DNA of 48,430 nt. Source: a virus. Below are positions 29,027 through 38,039 of the stretch, piece by piece. Each line of letters opens with the position of its first letter. Position 1 is the first letter of the stretch. A program made the translations under genes and the position numbers. The notes beneath the pieces were generated by a model that ran no database searches, was not told the DNA's origin, and worked only from the letters and a program-made list of their open reading frames with translations. The stretch spans positions 1 through 48,430 of IMG/VR virus record IMGVR_UViG_3300008266_000093, one strand, 5' to 3'.

Positions 29027-29717
29027 TGTCCAACAACTGTTTGAAATTGCCTACATATACTTTAGGTCCAACATGCATACATGTAGACGTGGTATTAATC
29101 CAAATATCAAACCCTAACTGTTTTAATTTTTCGCAAAGATAAATATCCTCGCCCATAAAATGTTCGCCAATAAAATCGTACTGACAGATATTAAACAGTT
29201 GTTTACCACGAAATTCAGTTAGGGTGCTGTTGTCCGCCAATGCTTTCAAGGCTTTTCGGCCCAGCTTTAAACAGCTGGTGCTTACCCTGTCCGCCTTTAC
29301 CCAATTTCCTTCTTGCTTGGGTTCGCCTGCAAAAGAGATGTCGTAACTTTCAATATCAGTTTTTTTGACTGTAGGGATAGCCACTACATCTCGTGCATCG
29401 GTAATAACATCCAAAAAAGATTGAGCGTTACAAAAAACGTCGGAGTCAATAAAGATAAGGTTGTCAAAATCACCCTTAATGGCAGCTGTCAACAGTTCGT
29501 TTCGGGCCATGGGGAGGATGCTCTCATAAGACAAAAGAATCATCTGAACATCAATACCCTTCATCTGACAAAGCTTTGTGATCTCATGGATGGCGTAGCT
29601 GTACCAGGCATCAACACGGCCGTCGAGAGCAGGAGTCCCAATCAGTACACGCTTTGGTTGTTTCTGAGATTGTTTAAAAGTTTTTGCCACTGGGAAAACC
29701 TTTTTTGCCATGTCCAA
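29007..29717 (-). CDS. GT-A-type glycosyltransferase, 236 aa
   Basis: After a basic N-terminus, RVLIGTPALDGRVD begins a GT-A fold. LIFIDSDVF supplies the metal-binding D-x-D, and GEDIYLCEKLKQLGFDIW is the ED-type acceptor motif. Similar proteins in phages glycosylate DNA, capsid or host glycans. An in-frame ATG at 29711 is an alternative start. The gene overlaps the end of the GT4 gene upstream by 76 bases. Confidence 0.85.
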   Translation of the reverse strand: MDMAKKVFPVAKTFKQSQKQPKRVLIGTPALDGRVDAWYSYAIHEITKLCQMKGIDVQMILLSYESILPMARNELLTAAIKGDFDNLIFIDSDVFCNAQSFLDVITDARDVVAIPTVKKTDIESYDISFAGEPKQEGNWVKADRVSTSCLKLGRKALKALADNSTLTEFRGKQLFNICQYDFIGEHFMGEDIYLCEKLKQLGFDIWINTTSTCMHVGPKVYVGNFKQLLDNANKTT

Positions 29718-30565
29718 TGTTTATTGTAAAATTTTGTTTGATCAGCTAAATTCTGTTGATTTTCTGGTGACCAATAATTGTCAATGACCCTGTTCAAAAG
29801 AATAGCGTAATTTTGTGCCAATCGTTCATAATTACTGTCGTAACTTATAAAGTCAGCGTATTCACCACAGGTTTCAAACAATGCACCGTAATTAGTGACC
29901 ACTGCTTGGCATCCAGCGCACATTGCTTCTATTGCTGAAATGCAAGAAGTTTCTTCAAATATGCTGGGATAAGCAAAAATATGAGCGTCTTGAAGGGCGG
30001 AACGGATCTCTTCGTTTGGCGCGTATCCTTTAACATTAATTCCAGGGGTGTTTTTTAATTCTGCAAACAGCTGATCAAACTGTCCCTCCAAGGATTTAGC
30101 AAACGACTTGCCGTAAATAATTGTTGAAGAATATACGTCCAGTTCAATGTCATCTCTGTTGAGAATTTGAAAAGCACGCAATAATACATGCAGTCCGCGC
30201 CAGGGGGTTGATGTGTAGATCAACTTGAGCTTACCTTTAGGTTTATGTTTTAGCTCAAAAGCTGTCGTTGCATTTTTAATAACAACTGACTTCCAGGCTG
30301 GCGTGTTGAATTTTTCCCTAAATTTTTCATAACACCAATGAGAGTCATAAATAAAACAATCAATTTTATCAACAAAATTAGGGCTCTTCATGCCCTGTAC
30401 ATTTTCTTGGTCGTAACTCAATTCTTGTAAAAGAATGTTTTTTTTACCTGGAACAATCAATTCAGGCCTGCATACAGAAACAATCAAGTTAATTCCGGAG
30501 AAATTTAACTTGCTTTTTAATGTTTCAACAAGGATTTCTGTGCCGCCTTTTGGTTGATCAGGCAT
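29642..30565 (-). CDS. Family 4-type glycosyltransferase, 307 aa
   Basis: GT-B transferase: start MPDQPKGGTEILVETL, junction segment KLIYTSTPWRGLHVLLRAF, then HIFAYPSIFEETSCISAIEAM, the donor-sugar E-x7-E site. The start at 30565 gives an 8-base overlap with the FkbM gene (ATGCCTGA) and is preferred over an upstream frame extension. Short for GT4, with a reduced N-terminal domain. It is part of a three-gene glycan module with the GT-A enzyme and the methyltransferase. Confidence 0.85.
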   Translation of the reverse strand: MPDQPKGGTEILVETLKSKLNFSGINLIVSVCRPELIVPGKKNILLQELSYDQENVQGMKSPNFVDKIDCFIYDSHWCYEKFREKFNTPAWKSVVIKNATTAFELKHKPKGKLKLIYTSTPWRGLHVLLRAFQILNRDDIELDVYSSTIIYGKSFAKSLEGQFDQLFAELKNTPGINVKGYAPNEEIRSALQDAHIFAYPSIFEETSCISAIEAMCAGCQAVVTNYGALFETCGEYADFISYDSNYERLAQNYAILLNRVIDNYWSPENQQNLADQTKFYNKHWTWQKRFSQWQKLLNNLRNNQSVY

Positions 30566-31163
30566 TACATTCAAACAGGAAATCAACCTGGAGTAACTGA
30601 TTGTTCCGATCATAGATATTATCGATGATGTCTCGCAAGTAGTATCCTTTTTTATCCAAGTAGCTGATTACACTTCCTGCTAAAGGAGCACCATGATTGT
30701 ATTGCTGGACTGATGTTTCCAAGAGCAGATATCGTGGTCGTGTTTGTTTGAAGTATTTTTTGCCGCCTTTCAAAATGTCAAGTTCAGCGCCTTGTACATC
30801 AAGCTTAATTAAATCAAATGATGGAAAGTTTAAATCATCTATTGCATACATCCACTTTTTGAGCACCACGGGATTGGTGTAGTAGATCGTGTTCTCACGA
30901 TAGATGGAACTTCCGGTTGTGCAGCTTTCCTCCGGAAGCGTGTAGAAATCTACTTGTTTAGTTTCTTTGCCAAGTAGATAAAAATCTGTGTTAAACGCTT
31001 GAAGGAATGGCGCCTGTCGTTCGTCTCCCTCAATACATTTGATGCGTGCACCAGGAAACAACTGATGGGCTAGGCGTGCAAACTCGCCGCGATAAGCTCC
31101 AACATCTAAAACACTTGTGACAGGGTGCTCTAGATGCTGGAGGCGCTGTCGAAACCGATCCAT
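30558..31163 (-). CDS. FkbM-family methyltransferase
   Basis: SAM-dependent methyltransferase of 201 aa: SAM site VLDVGAYRGEFARLA, acidic loop KCIEGDERQ, and the FkbM hallmark LIKLDVQGAELDIL followed by LLLETSVQQ. FkbM enzymes O-methylate sugars and natural products. It starts the glycan module 29.0-31.2 kb and likely caps or modifies the sugar laid down by the two transferases that follow. Confidence 0.88.
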   Translation of the reverse strand: MDRFRQRLQHLEHPVTSVLDVGAYRGEFARLAHQLFPGARIKCIEGDERQAPFLQAFNTDFYLLGKETKQVDFYTLPEESCTTGSSIYRENTIYYTNPVVLKKWMYAIDDLNFPSFDLIKLDVQGAELDILKGGKKYFKQTRPRYLLLETSVQQYNHGAPLAGSVISYLDKKGYYLRDIIDNIYDRNNQLLQVDFLFECNA

Positions 31164-31170
31164 TGAGGGA

Positions 31171-31482
31171 TCAGCTCAGAGAGGTAATGTCAAAATCGTT
31201 AATTTTTTCTTCCGTAGGGGTTCCGGTCATGCTGCCGTAGAAGCTATCAAAAACCATGTCCAGATGCACGGTATTGCAAAAATCCAACAGCTCAGCTTTA
31301 GTGAAATCAGCGGGCTCTTTATCTAAATACTCAACATCTGCTCCACGATCAAAATTTTTGATCAAACCATTGCAGCTGTATACAACGGTAAGATCCCAAC
31401 TTTTTACTTTACCGTTAGTTTTAACAGTGGGGATAGCCCTGGAAAGTGCCTTGGTAGCACCGATAGCGTTAATAAAAGCCAT
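31171..31482 (-). CDS. Hypothetical protein, 103 aa
   Basis: Small mixed alpha/beta protein (MAFINAIGATKALSRAIPT, WDLTVVYSCNGLI, TVHLDMVFDSFYG). No family recognised. It lies between the tail fibre and the glycan module on the same strand, seven bases from the FkbM gene, and may be a tail or modification accessory protein. Confidence 0.65.
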   Translation of the reverse strand: MAFINAIGATKALSRAIPTVKTNGKVKSWDLTVVYSCNGLIKNFDRGADVEYLDKEPADFTKAELLDFCNTVHLDMVFDSFYGSMTGTPTEEKINDFDITSLS

Positions 31483-31524
31483 TGTAAAAAACCTTACTCA
31501 ATTAATTTTAACAGTTTTTTTGTA

Positions 31525-34500
31525 TTAATTTACTTTGTCCTCTAATAAAGCAAGTCGTTCAGAAAGTTCTTGCACGGCTTTAACCAAAATTGGATATGTC
31601 TTCATGGGATCAGCTTCCCACATGTTTGGGTTGTCCTTATGAACAAGGCGTGTGTACTCACTACAGTTAAACGTTTGTTCAACTTGGTCCAGCTCTTGGG
31701 CGATAAAACCAAAATCTTTTCTACCTTTTTTGGAGCCGTCTCTGGTCGCCCAATCAAACTGAACAGGGCGCAGAGCCTGAATAAAAGTGACGCCAAAAGG
31801 TAAATTTTGAATATTTGTTTTATCTCGAACGTCTGAAAGCGTAGAAATTGTAGTATCAGCACAGCGAAGGTTTACAACATCCGCATTTCCAAGGGTGAAT
31901 TCACCGGTTACAGTTGCTGCGCTTGCTTGAGCATTATTACCAATACAGGTATTGTTAACCCCAGTTGTTAAAGTGTTTCCTGCATTGTTACCAACTGCAG
32001 TGTTACCAGTGGCTATTGTATTGGCAATTAAAGTACCAAAACCAACTGCAACGTTACTACTGCCTGTTGTATTAGCACCTAAACCGCTAACACCAACTGC
32101 AACGTTGGCAGCGCCTGTTGTATTACCAATTAAAGCACGGTAACCAATTGCAGTGTTGTTATTGGCTATTGTATTAGCAAGTAAAGCAAAACTACCAACT
32201 GCAACGTTTTGAGTGCCTGTTGTATTAGCACCTAAAGCACCATAACCAACTGCAGTGTTGTTACTGGCTGTTGTATTAACATCTAAAGCACTGTCACCAA
32301 CTGCAGTGTTTTGAGAGCCTGTTGTATTAGCATTTAAAGCAAGGTAACCAAATGCCGTGTTGAAACTGGCTGTTGTATTAGAACCTAAAGCACTATAACC
32401 AACTGCTGTGTTGTTATCGCCTGTTGTATTAGCATCTAAAGCAATATCACCAACTGCGGTATTACCAGCGCCTATTGTATTACTGTCTAAACATTGAAAA
32501 CCAACTGCAGTATTATCAGCGCCTGTTGTATTAGCAGTTAAAGCATCGTCACCAATTGCAGTGTTACCAGTGGCTGTTGTATTAGAACCTAAAGCACTGA
32601 TACCAACTGCAGTGTTACTAGAGCCTACTGTATTGGCATCTAAAGCATTGTCACCAACCGCAACGTTATCAATGCCTGTTGTATTAAGAAGTAAGGCATT
32701 TTCACCAATTGCAACGTTATTAGCGCCTGTTGTATTGGCATCTAAAGCGTTATGACCAACTGCAGTGTTACCAGCGCCTGTTGTATTGGTAGCTAAAGCA
32801 TTGACACCAACTGCAGTGTTACGGGAGCCTACTGTATTAGCAACTAAACCACTAACACCAACTGCAGTGTTACCAGCGCCTGTTGTATTGGCAGCTAAAG
32901 CAGCACGACCAACTGCAGTGTTACCAGAGGCTGTTGTATTAGAAGTTAAAGCACTGGAACCAATTGCGGTGTTACTAACACCTGTTGTATTGACATCTAA
33001 AGCATTGTAACCAACAGCAGTGTTATTGTTGCCTGTTGTATTAGCTTTACCTACTTGATAGCCAATAAACGTATTGTTAATTCCTGTATTAACTAAACCA
33101 GCTTCAAAACCAAGACTGGTTTCAAATGGTGTAACGCTATCCGTCTGGCCGGATAAATTAGCTGAAGCCGAAACAGAGGCCCAGGTTGTAGTGCCATCTG
33201 AGTTTGTCTGTAAATATGTACCAGAAATTCCCGTTGTTGCTGGAAAGCTGAACAGACCATATGGACGAATATCACCGGAGCCACTGACAATTAAAACACC
33301 ACCACTGGCGTAATAGGCACTACCAGAGATAACACCGCTTGTAAATACACCGCTACCAAAATATCCACTGCCGCTAACACTGATGCTACCTGTTGTAGTT
33401 TGTGTAAAGTTAGCAACTGTAAAGTTACCGGTTACTGCATTAACGGTTACAGCCTCAACTGTGGCGCCAGTAATGTACGTACCAGAAATACGAGTAAAGT
33501 TACCAGTTGCGACTGTTAGGTTACCAAATAAACCTGTATTACCAGTTACTGTGCCACCAGAAATGGTCACACTTTCTACCCTGGTAGTGCCGGTAATAAA
33601 ACCAAATGTTGCGTTATCACCAACAACACTTTGCCCAGAAAGTTGCGTTGTAAATACACCACTTACACCACTGATTAATGTGCCGTTAAGTCTTGTAAAG
33701 TTACCAGTTGCGCCCGTTAGATTGTCAAATAAACCAGTATTACCCGTTACTGTGTTACCGGAAACAGTTCCGCCTTCTACTCGGGTAATACCTGTGACGT
33801 AGTTAAAAACCGCGTTCTCACCAACAAAATTTTCTCCAGAAACCTCTGTTGTAAATACGCCGCTTACGCCTGTAATGTTCGTAAAGTTGCCTGCGGTTCC
33901 TGTAATGGTTGCGCCAGAAATCTGAGATGTAAATACCCCACTAATTCCTGTAACTGTACCAAAATTACCAACAGCGCCCGTGACAATTGCACCAGAAATA
34001 CTGGTGGTAAAAACACCAGAAACACCAGTGATATTGCTGAAACGGCCCGCATCTCCTGTAATGATTGCACCAGAGATTCGATCTGTGAATGCCCCGCTTA
34101 CTGCATTGACGTTTGCAAAGGAACCTGTAATGCCTGTTATAACAGCGCCTGAAAGTTGAGAAGTAAAGACACCAGAGATACCCGTAATGAGAGTAAAACG
34201 CCCTGCATTGCCTGTAATAACAGAACCAGAAACTGAATTAAAAATGCCAGTGACAAAATTACCAGTTGTTGCGTTGATGGTATTACCAGTGACAGTTGCA
34301 CCACTCAGGGTAGTGGTAAAGACTCCACTAACAGCTGTAACCCTGGTAAAGGAGCCAGATACACCTGTAATTGTGGCGCCAGAAATACTGGTCAGCCCGT
34401 AAATTTCGTTACCAGTCAAGATAGCAAAACCACCAGTTGCACCTGTAACTGTGGTGCCAGACAGTGTTCCGCTGACCGTAAGGCCAGATGAAATGGTTCC

Positions 34501-35691
34501 GTTACCGCTGATAATCAGGTTTCCGCCAGCAATAATGTTGCCTGTCGTGGTGATTGTTGGAATAGAAAGAGTTTCAACAAAAACGCCAGTCAGAGCTTCG
34601 ATTCGTTGGAATAACCCACTTACTCCAGTAATTGTTAAACCAGAAACACGAGAAGTAAAGACGCCCGTTGTACCGGTAATTGAAGTAAACCTTCCAACAT
34701 TACCCGTGATAATGGCGCCGGATACGTCACTAGTGAATACACCTGATACGCCAGTAACAACCGTTGCGTTAACAGATGTACCAGTAATTGCAGCGCCCGA
34801 TAATTGAGTAGTGAAAGCTCCGAAAGATCCGGTAAAGTTCGTAAAGGCACCCGTTGCGCCAGTAATGGTTGTTCCTGAAAGTTGGGATGTAAAAGCACCC
34901 GAAACTCCAGTTAATGTTGCAAATAAACCAGTAGCTCCGGTGATAGTTAAACCAGAGAGCCGTGTAGTGAATGTGCCACTAACACCTGTGGTGTTTGTAC
35001 TAAGAATCGCGTCACCAGTAATGATCGCGCCAGATAAACGGGTTGTGAAGACACCGCTAACCCCCGTAATATTGCTAAAGCGTCCTGCGTCACCGGTAAC
35101 AACGGCACCTGAAATTTGAGTCGTAAAGACCCCATTTACACCCGTAACGTTTGTACCACTGATATTTGAAAAAATACCGGTTGCACTGTTAACGGTTTGT
35201 CCGGATATGTTGTTAAATAAACCTGTTGTACCAGTAATTGTTACCGCATTGACACGGGTAAAATTACCAGTACCAACTGTTTCCGTACCGACCGTTAATG
35301 TTGTGATATTTCCGGTTGTGGCATTAACGTTTAAACCGTTAATTTGAATACCAGTTATCGTCGCACCACTTAAAACATTTTGTACCTGTGCGTTACCAGT
35401 AACAACTAGGTGAGCAAAAGTACCAGTGCCACTAACGTTGAGTACGTTGGGGTTAAAAATTCCGCTAACTGTTAAATTGTTGGCAACAACCAGGGAGCCG
35501 CCAATTGTGATATCTCCGGTTGTGGAGTTAAGGTAGTAATTGTTTAAATATTGCTTTATATTGGCAAAATTTAATTTTTTATTCTTTAAACCGGGGTCTA
35601 TTTCTGCAACGTCAACGACCATCAGCAAGTCGTCATCATTGATTGATGACGACAAAATTGCTGGCAGCTCTGTTATACGCCTATTAGCCAC
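31525..35691 (-). CDS. Long tail fibre with C-terminal S74 chaperone domain, 1388 aa
   Basis: The N-terminus MANRRITELPAILSSSINDDD is the attachment segment found in cyanophage tail fibres. Residues about 90-860 consist of degenerate beta-repeats (V-F-T-T-x-L-S-G-A-x-I-T-G-x-x-G), followed by 23 copies of a 17-residue repeat (N-T-T-G-x-x-N-T-A-V-G-x-x-A-L-x-x), probably a beta-helix. The end carries a peptidase S74 intramolecular chaperone: STLSDVRDKTNI with the Ser-Lys pair, then ALRPVQFDW and KDFGFIAQEL; it should trimerise the fibre and cleave itself off. It is the likely host-recognition protein. An upstream glycan module may modify it. Confidence 0.9.
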   Translation of the reverse strand: MANRRITELPAILSSSINDDDLLMVVDVAEIDPGLKNKKLNFANIKQYLNNYYLNSTTGDITIGGSLVVANNLTVSGIFNPNVLNVSGTGTFAHLVVTGNAQVQNVLSGATITGIQINGLNVNATTGNITTLTVGTETVGTGNFTRVNAVTITGTTGLFNNISGQTVNSATGIFSNISGTNVTGVNGVFTTQISGAVVTGDAGRFSNITGVSGVFTTRLSGAIITGDAILSTNTTGVSGTFTTRLSGLTITGATGLFATLTGVSGAFTSQLSGTTITGATGAFTNFTGSFGAFTTQLSGAAITGTSVNATVVTGVSGVFTSDVSGAIITGNVGRFTSITGTTGVFTSRVSGLTITGVSGLFQRIEALTGVFVETLSIPTITTTGNIIAGGNLIISGNGTISSGLTVSGTLSGTTVTGATGGFAILTGNEIYGLTSISGATITGVSGSFTRVTAVSGVFTTTLSGATVTGNTINATTGNFVTGIFNSVSGSVITGNAGRFTLITGISGVFTSQLSGAVITGITGSFANVNAVSGAFTDRISGAIITGDAGRFSNITGVSGVFTTSISGAIVTGAVGNFGTVTGISGVFTSQISGATITGTAGNFTNITGVSGVFTTEVSGENFVGENAVFNYVTGITRVEGGTVSGNTVTGNTGLFDNLTGATGNFTRLNGTLISGVSGVFTTQLSGQSVVGDNATFGFITGTTRVESVTISGGTVTGNTGLFGNLTVATGNFTRISGTYITGATVEAVTVNAVTGNFTVANFTQTTTGSISVSGSGYFGSGVFTSGVISGSAYYASGGVLIVSGSGDIRPYGLFSFPATTGISGTYLQTNSDGTTTWASVSASANLSGQTDSVTPFETSLGFEAGLVNTGINNTFIGYQVGKANTTGNNNTAVGYNALDVNTTGVSNTAIGSSALTSNTTASGNTAVGRAALAANTTGAGNTAVGVSGLVANTVGSRNTAVGVNALATNTTGAGNTAVGHNALDANTTGANNVAIGENALLLNTTGIDNVAVGDNALDANTVGSSNTAVGISALGSNTTATGNTAIGDDALTANTTGADNTAVGFQCLDSNTIGAGNTAVGDIALDANTTGDNNTAVGYSALGSNTTASFNTAFGYLALNANTTGSQNTAVGDSALDVNTTASNNTAVGYGALGANTTGTQNVAVGSFALLANTIANNNTAIGYRALIGNTTGAANVAVGVSGLGANTTGSSNVAVGFGTLIANTIATGNTAVGNNAGNTLTTGVNNTCIGNNAQASAATVTGEFTLGNADVVNLRCADTTISTLSDVRDKTNIQNLPFGVTFIQALRPVQFDWATRDGSKKGRKDFGFIAQELDQVEQTFNCSEYTRLVHKDNPNMWEADPMKTYPILVKAVQELSERLALLEDKVN
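31920..33100 (-). repeat. 51-bp tandem repeat coding for 23 units of a 17-aa motif
   Basis: Consecutive units of 51 bases encode N-T-T-G-x-x-N-T-A-V-G-x-x-A-L-x-x. The last three positions and two internal sites vary between units. Copy number could change by recombination, altering fibre length. Counted by eye from the translation. Confidence 0.8.
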
Positions 35692-35742
35692 TACACAAAC
35701 ACGAGCTTTATAAAGTAAATTATAAAAGACCTGTGTTTAGCT

Positions 35743-36132
35743 TTATTTCATTCTAATTTCAACCCTGGGCAAAATATTGGTTGCAAAATACCAGGTACCT
35801 TGGGCGCCCAAAACCAAGCCACAGGCCATTGCAAAAACTAAAATTAATTCTGCAATGGTTAAATTGCGTCGCACATAAACAACTTGAGGGTTTTGTTGAA
35901 TTGGAACTTGAAAACTGGTTTGTGCCTTTTGTGGAGGAGTGGAATATTCCTCTTGTGCAGGACGAAATTCTTGAGCCTGATCCTGACGTTGAAGCATGGT
36001 TATCCGGATCGCTTCTTGACGCGCCCGCTCTTTCAGGGACTCAAGCATTGCCGGATCAAGCGTCCCAGGAAGAGGGTTTTGAGGCGGAGTGGTGATTTGA
36101 GGTGGGGTGCTGTAAGGAACCTGGTCTTCCAT
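35743..36132 (-). CDS. Membrane-anchored small protein, 129 aa
   Basis: Pro/Gln-rich soluble part (STPPQITTPPQNPLPG) followed by a transmembrane helix near the C-terminus (ELILVFAMACGLVLGAQGTW) and the short tail ILPRVEIRMK. The start at 36132 (MEDQVPYSTPP) is preferred over a frame extension to 36165; ATG at 36138 is also possible. C-tail topology resembles spanin- or holin-type lysis accessories, but there is no lipobox. It lies 50 bases upstream of the tail fibre. Confidence 0.6.
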   Translation of the reverse strand: MEDQVPYSTPPQITTPPQNPLPGTLDPAMLESLKERARQEAIRITMLQRQDQAQEFRPAQEEYSTPPQKAQTSFQVPIQQNPQVVYVRRNLTIAELILVFAMACGLVLGAQGTWYFATNILPRVEIRMK

Positions 36133-36186
36133 AATCATGCAGAAAACTAATTTACACCCTAACATCTAAAGAGATCGTTTGAAGCA

Positions 36187-36594
36187 ATGTCATCAATTGG
36201 TATCAGAAAAGGATTAGAAGACATTGCCCATGAGCTGAAGGGTGTGCGAAACATCCTGGCATCCATGTGGCATAGCCGGTATCAAACCGAAGAAACAGAC
36301 AGGTTAAATCCACAGGCTTTTACTGATGAGTACATATCCACTGAAGAATGCTCTCGTCGCCTGGCAGTTTCTGATCAAACCATTCGAAACTGGATTGCAG
36401 TCGGAAAAAAACAACCAGAAAAAGGTTGGACTGAAGGATTGCATTACGTCAACATTGCTCCGGATCCAGGTAAAAAAGCGGTTATCCGTATTCCTTGGAA
36501 CTATTTGGTAATGTCCTTTTCCAAGAATAAGGAAATTAGCTTGTCCGATTTCTATGGAAACAAATATAAAAGTACTCAGGAAAAACTTGAATAA
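36187..36594 (+). CDS. Helix-turn-helix DNA-binding protein, 135 aa
   Basis: The central segment ISTEECSRRLAVSDQTIRNW followed by IAVGKKQPEKGW is a MerR/excisionase-type winged helix-turn-helix. The N-terminal 40 residues are helical. It is the first gene of a plus-strand run that ends in DUF3310, diverging from the minus-strand membrane protein, so it may regulate this run. Its stop overlaps the next start (ATAATGA). Confidence 0.75.
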   Translation: MSSIGIRKGLEDIAHELKGVRNILASMWHSRYQTEETDRLNPQAFTDEYISTEECSRRLAVSDQTIRNWIAVGKKQPEKGWTEGLHYVNIAPDPGKKAVIRIPWNYLVMSFSKNKEISLSDFYGNKYKSTQEKLE

Positions 36595-37091
36595 TGACTA
36601 ACCGATTCCAAGATATTGATTTATTTAATCTCACAGTTAAGAACTGTTTTGAATATTTACCTGAATCCTTGTTTAATCAGGTTCAGGAATTTTTGCCGCC
36701 TTCTGGTTCTTTTGATGATGGGTGCTTAAGACGTTATTTAGAAAACATTAAAAATTATGAAGAAGAAGATGTCAACTCTGGAATGACATTGGCGAACAGG
36801 TTGCGAATTGCTTTTGTTGATATGAATCCAGATACTATTTGTGGTAAATTTCCACAGGCGGAACTTCCTCTGAAGCGCCGATTAAGATGCGTTGCAGAAT
36901 ACTTAATTCGTTCCGGGGAATTCGATAAACTCCGTGATGAAAATAACAAGCTTATTAAAAAACGAGGCAACCTAGGCAAGCTAGTGGTCATTTACAAACC
37001 ATTACCAAAACTTCTAGAATCTCTTACAAAGCAGGGATTGATTCCAAATGAACCGTCGAGAAAAGTTGATTCACTCTGCGTTGCAGGGTGA
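36594..37091 (+). CDS. Hypothetical protein, 165 aa
   Basis: Soluble protein of mixed structure (FNLTVKNCFEYLPESLFNQV, LPLKRRLRCVAEYLIRSGEF), with a basic C-terminus. No domain recognised. The end overlaps the next gene by 44 bases. Confidence 0.65.
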   Translation: MTNRFQDIDLFNLTVKNCFEYLPESLFNQVQEFLPPSGSFDDGCLRRYLENIKNYEEEDVNSGMTLANRLRIAFVDMNPDTICGKFPQAELPLKRRLRCVAEYLIRSGEFDKLRDENNKLIKKRGNLGKLVVIYKPLPKLLESLTKQGLIPNEPSRKVDSLCVAG

Positions 37092-37431
37092 TGTAGATGA
37101 AACTAAAGCCAAGATGCTTGGCCAGACGGTTGATTTTATTTTGGGTGACATGGGTGAAATGTACTACCGTTTCTGGCAGGCCGCTGGTCCTGGTGTGATT
37201 TGTTTTCAACCAAAACAGGAACGCGGGGTGTTTTATATGTCGTTAGAGGAAATAAACAGTGCAAAAGAAGCGTTTGAGCGGGATAACAACCACGATCTGG
37301 TAGAAACGTTCCGTCGAATTCTGGAGGCCGCCCAAAAAATTGATCCCGAAGAAAAGGCAGGTTACATCATTAATGATGATGAAGGGATTCGTTATTTGGA
37401 AATCGATTACAACAAGGTAGTGGACGTATGA
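37048..37431 (+). CDS. Hypothetical protein, 127 aa
   Basis: Helical acidic protein (MNRREKLIHSALQGDVDETK, DNNHDLVETFRRILEAAQK). No family recognised. Overlaps both neighbours; the stop overlaps the Dam-like start by four bases (ATGA). Confidence 0.65.
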   Translation: MNRREKLIHSALQGDVDETKAKMLGQTVDFILGDMGEMYYRFWQAAGPGVICFQPKQERGVFYMSLEEINSAKEAFERDNNHDLVETFRRILEAAQKIDPEEKAGYIINDDEGIRYLEIDYNKVVDV

Positions 37432-38015
37432 GCATTCGTCGCGTTACCGGCAGACGCGAAGATCTTGAATTGATAACGCCCACGGAGTTGGTACAGGCTG
37501 CCAATATTGTCATGGGTAGCATCAATCTAGATCCCGCCAGCTCTAAAGTAGCTCAAAACTATGTGCAAGCTGATGAGTTTTTCAGCCCACAGCAAGATGG
37601 GCTTAACATGCAACAGTGGTTTGGAAAAGTGTATCTCTTTCCTCCCAGTGGTTGCTACTACTTTGATAAAAAGTTAGATAAATGGAAGATGACCAGGGCT
37701 TCATCTCCGACCCTGGTATCGTCTCACGCTGTGTGGTTTCGTCAACTGTACCGAAAGTGGTTAGCCGACGAAGTGGAACAAGGTATATATTTCACCAACT
37801 GTCCTGACATGATTCGATACGAACAAAAAATCTTTGATTTTCCTATCTGTTTTCTGAAGACAGTACCAACGTTAATCAAAAATACTAGCGAAGGAATCGG
37901 ACAGCACAAGACCTGTAGCTCATTTGTGGTGTATCTACAACCAAAAAGTAATTCCGGCGCTGCAACTATGAAATTTATTGAAACATACGAGCAATTTGGC
38001 CGCGTTATCTACTGA
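37428..38015 (+). CDS. Dam-like adenine methyltransferase family protein with altered catalytic motif
   Basis: The overall plan matches phage N6-adenine methyltransferases (Dam family): ELITPTELVQAANIVMG, the LDPASSKVAQNYVQADEFF segment, DGLNMQQWFGKVYLFPPSG where the catalytic (D/N)PP(Y/F/W) is expected, and IYFTNCPDMIRYEQK, CFLKTV. Here the catalytic tetrapeptide is F-P-P-S, which lacks both the Asp/Asn and the aromatic residue needed for amino-methyl transfer. It may be inactive, act on another atom or substrate, or be a DNA-binding remnant. It precedes dCTP deaminase in a nucleotide/DNA-metabolism run. Confidence 0.7.
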   Translation: MSIRRVTGRREDLELITPTELVQAANIVMGSINLDPASSKVAQNYVQADEFFSPQQDGLNMQQWFGKVYLFPPSGCYYFDKKLDKWKMTRASSPTLVSSHAVWFRQLYRKWLADEVEQGIYFTNCPDMIRYEQKIFDFPICFLKTVPTLIKNTSEGIGQHKTCSSFVVYLQPKSNSGAATMKFIETYEQFGRVIY

Positions 38016-38039
38016 GTTCTGTATAGTTAAAGACGATTG

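Noticed and set aside
32561-35119. Several long plus-strand frames opposite the tail fibre
   Set aside because: Val/Pro/Ala-rich repeats caused by the regular fibre repeats read backwards.
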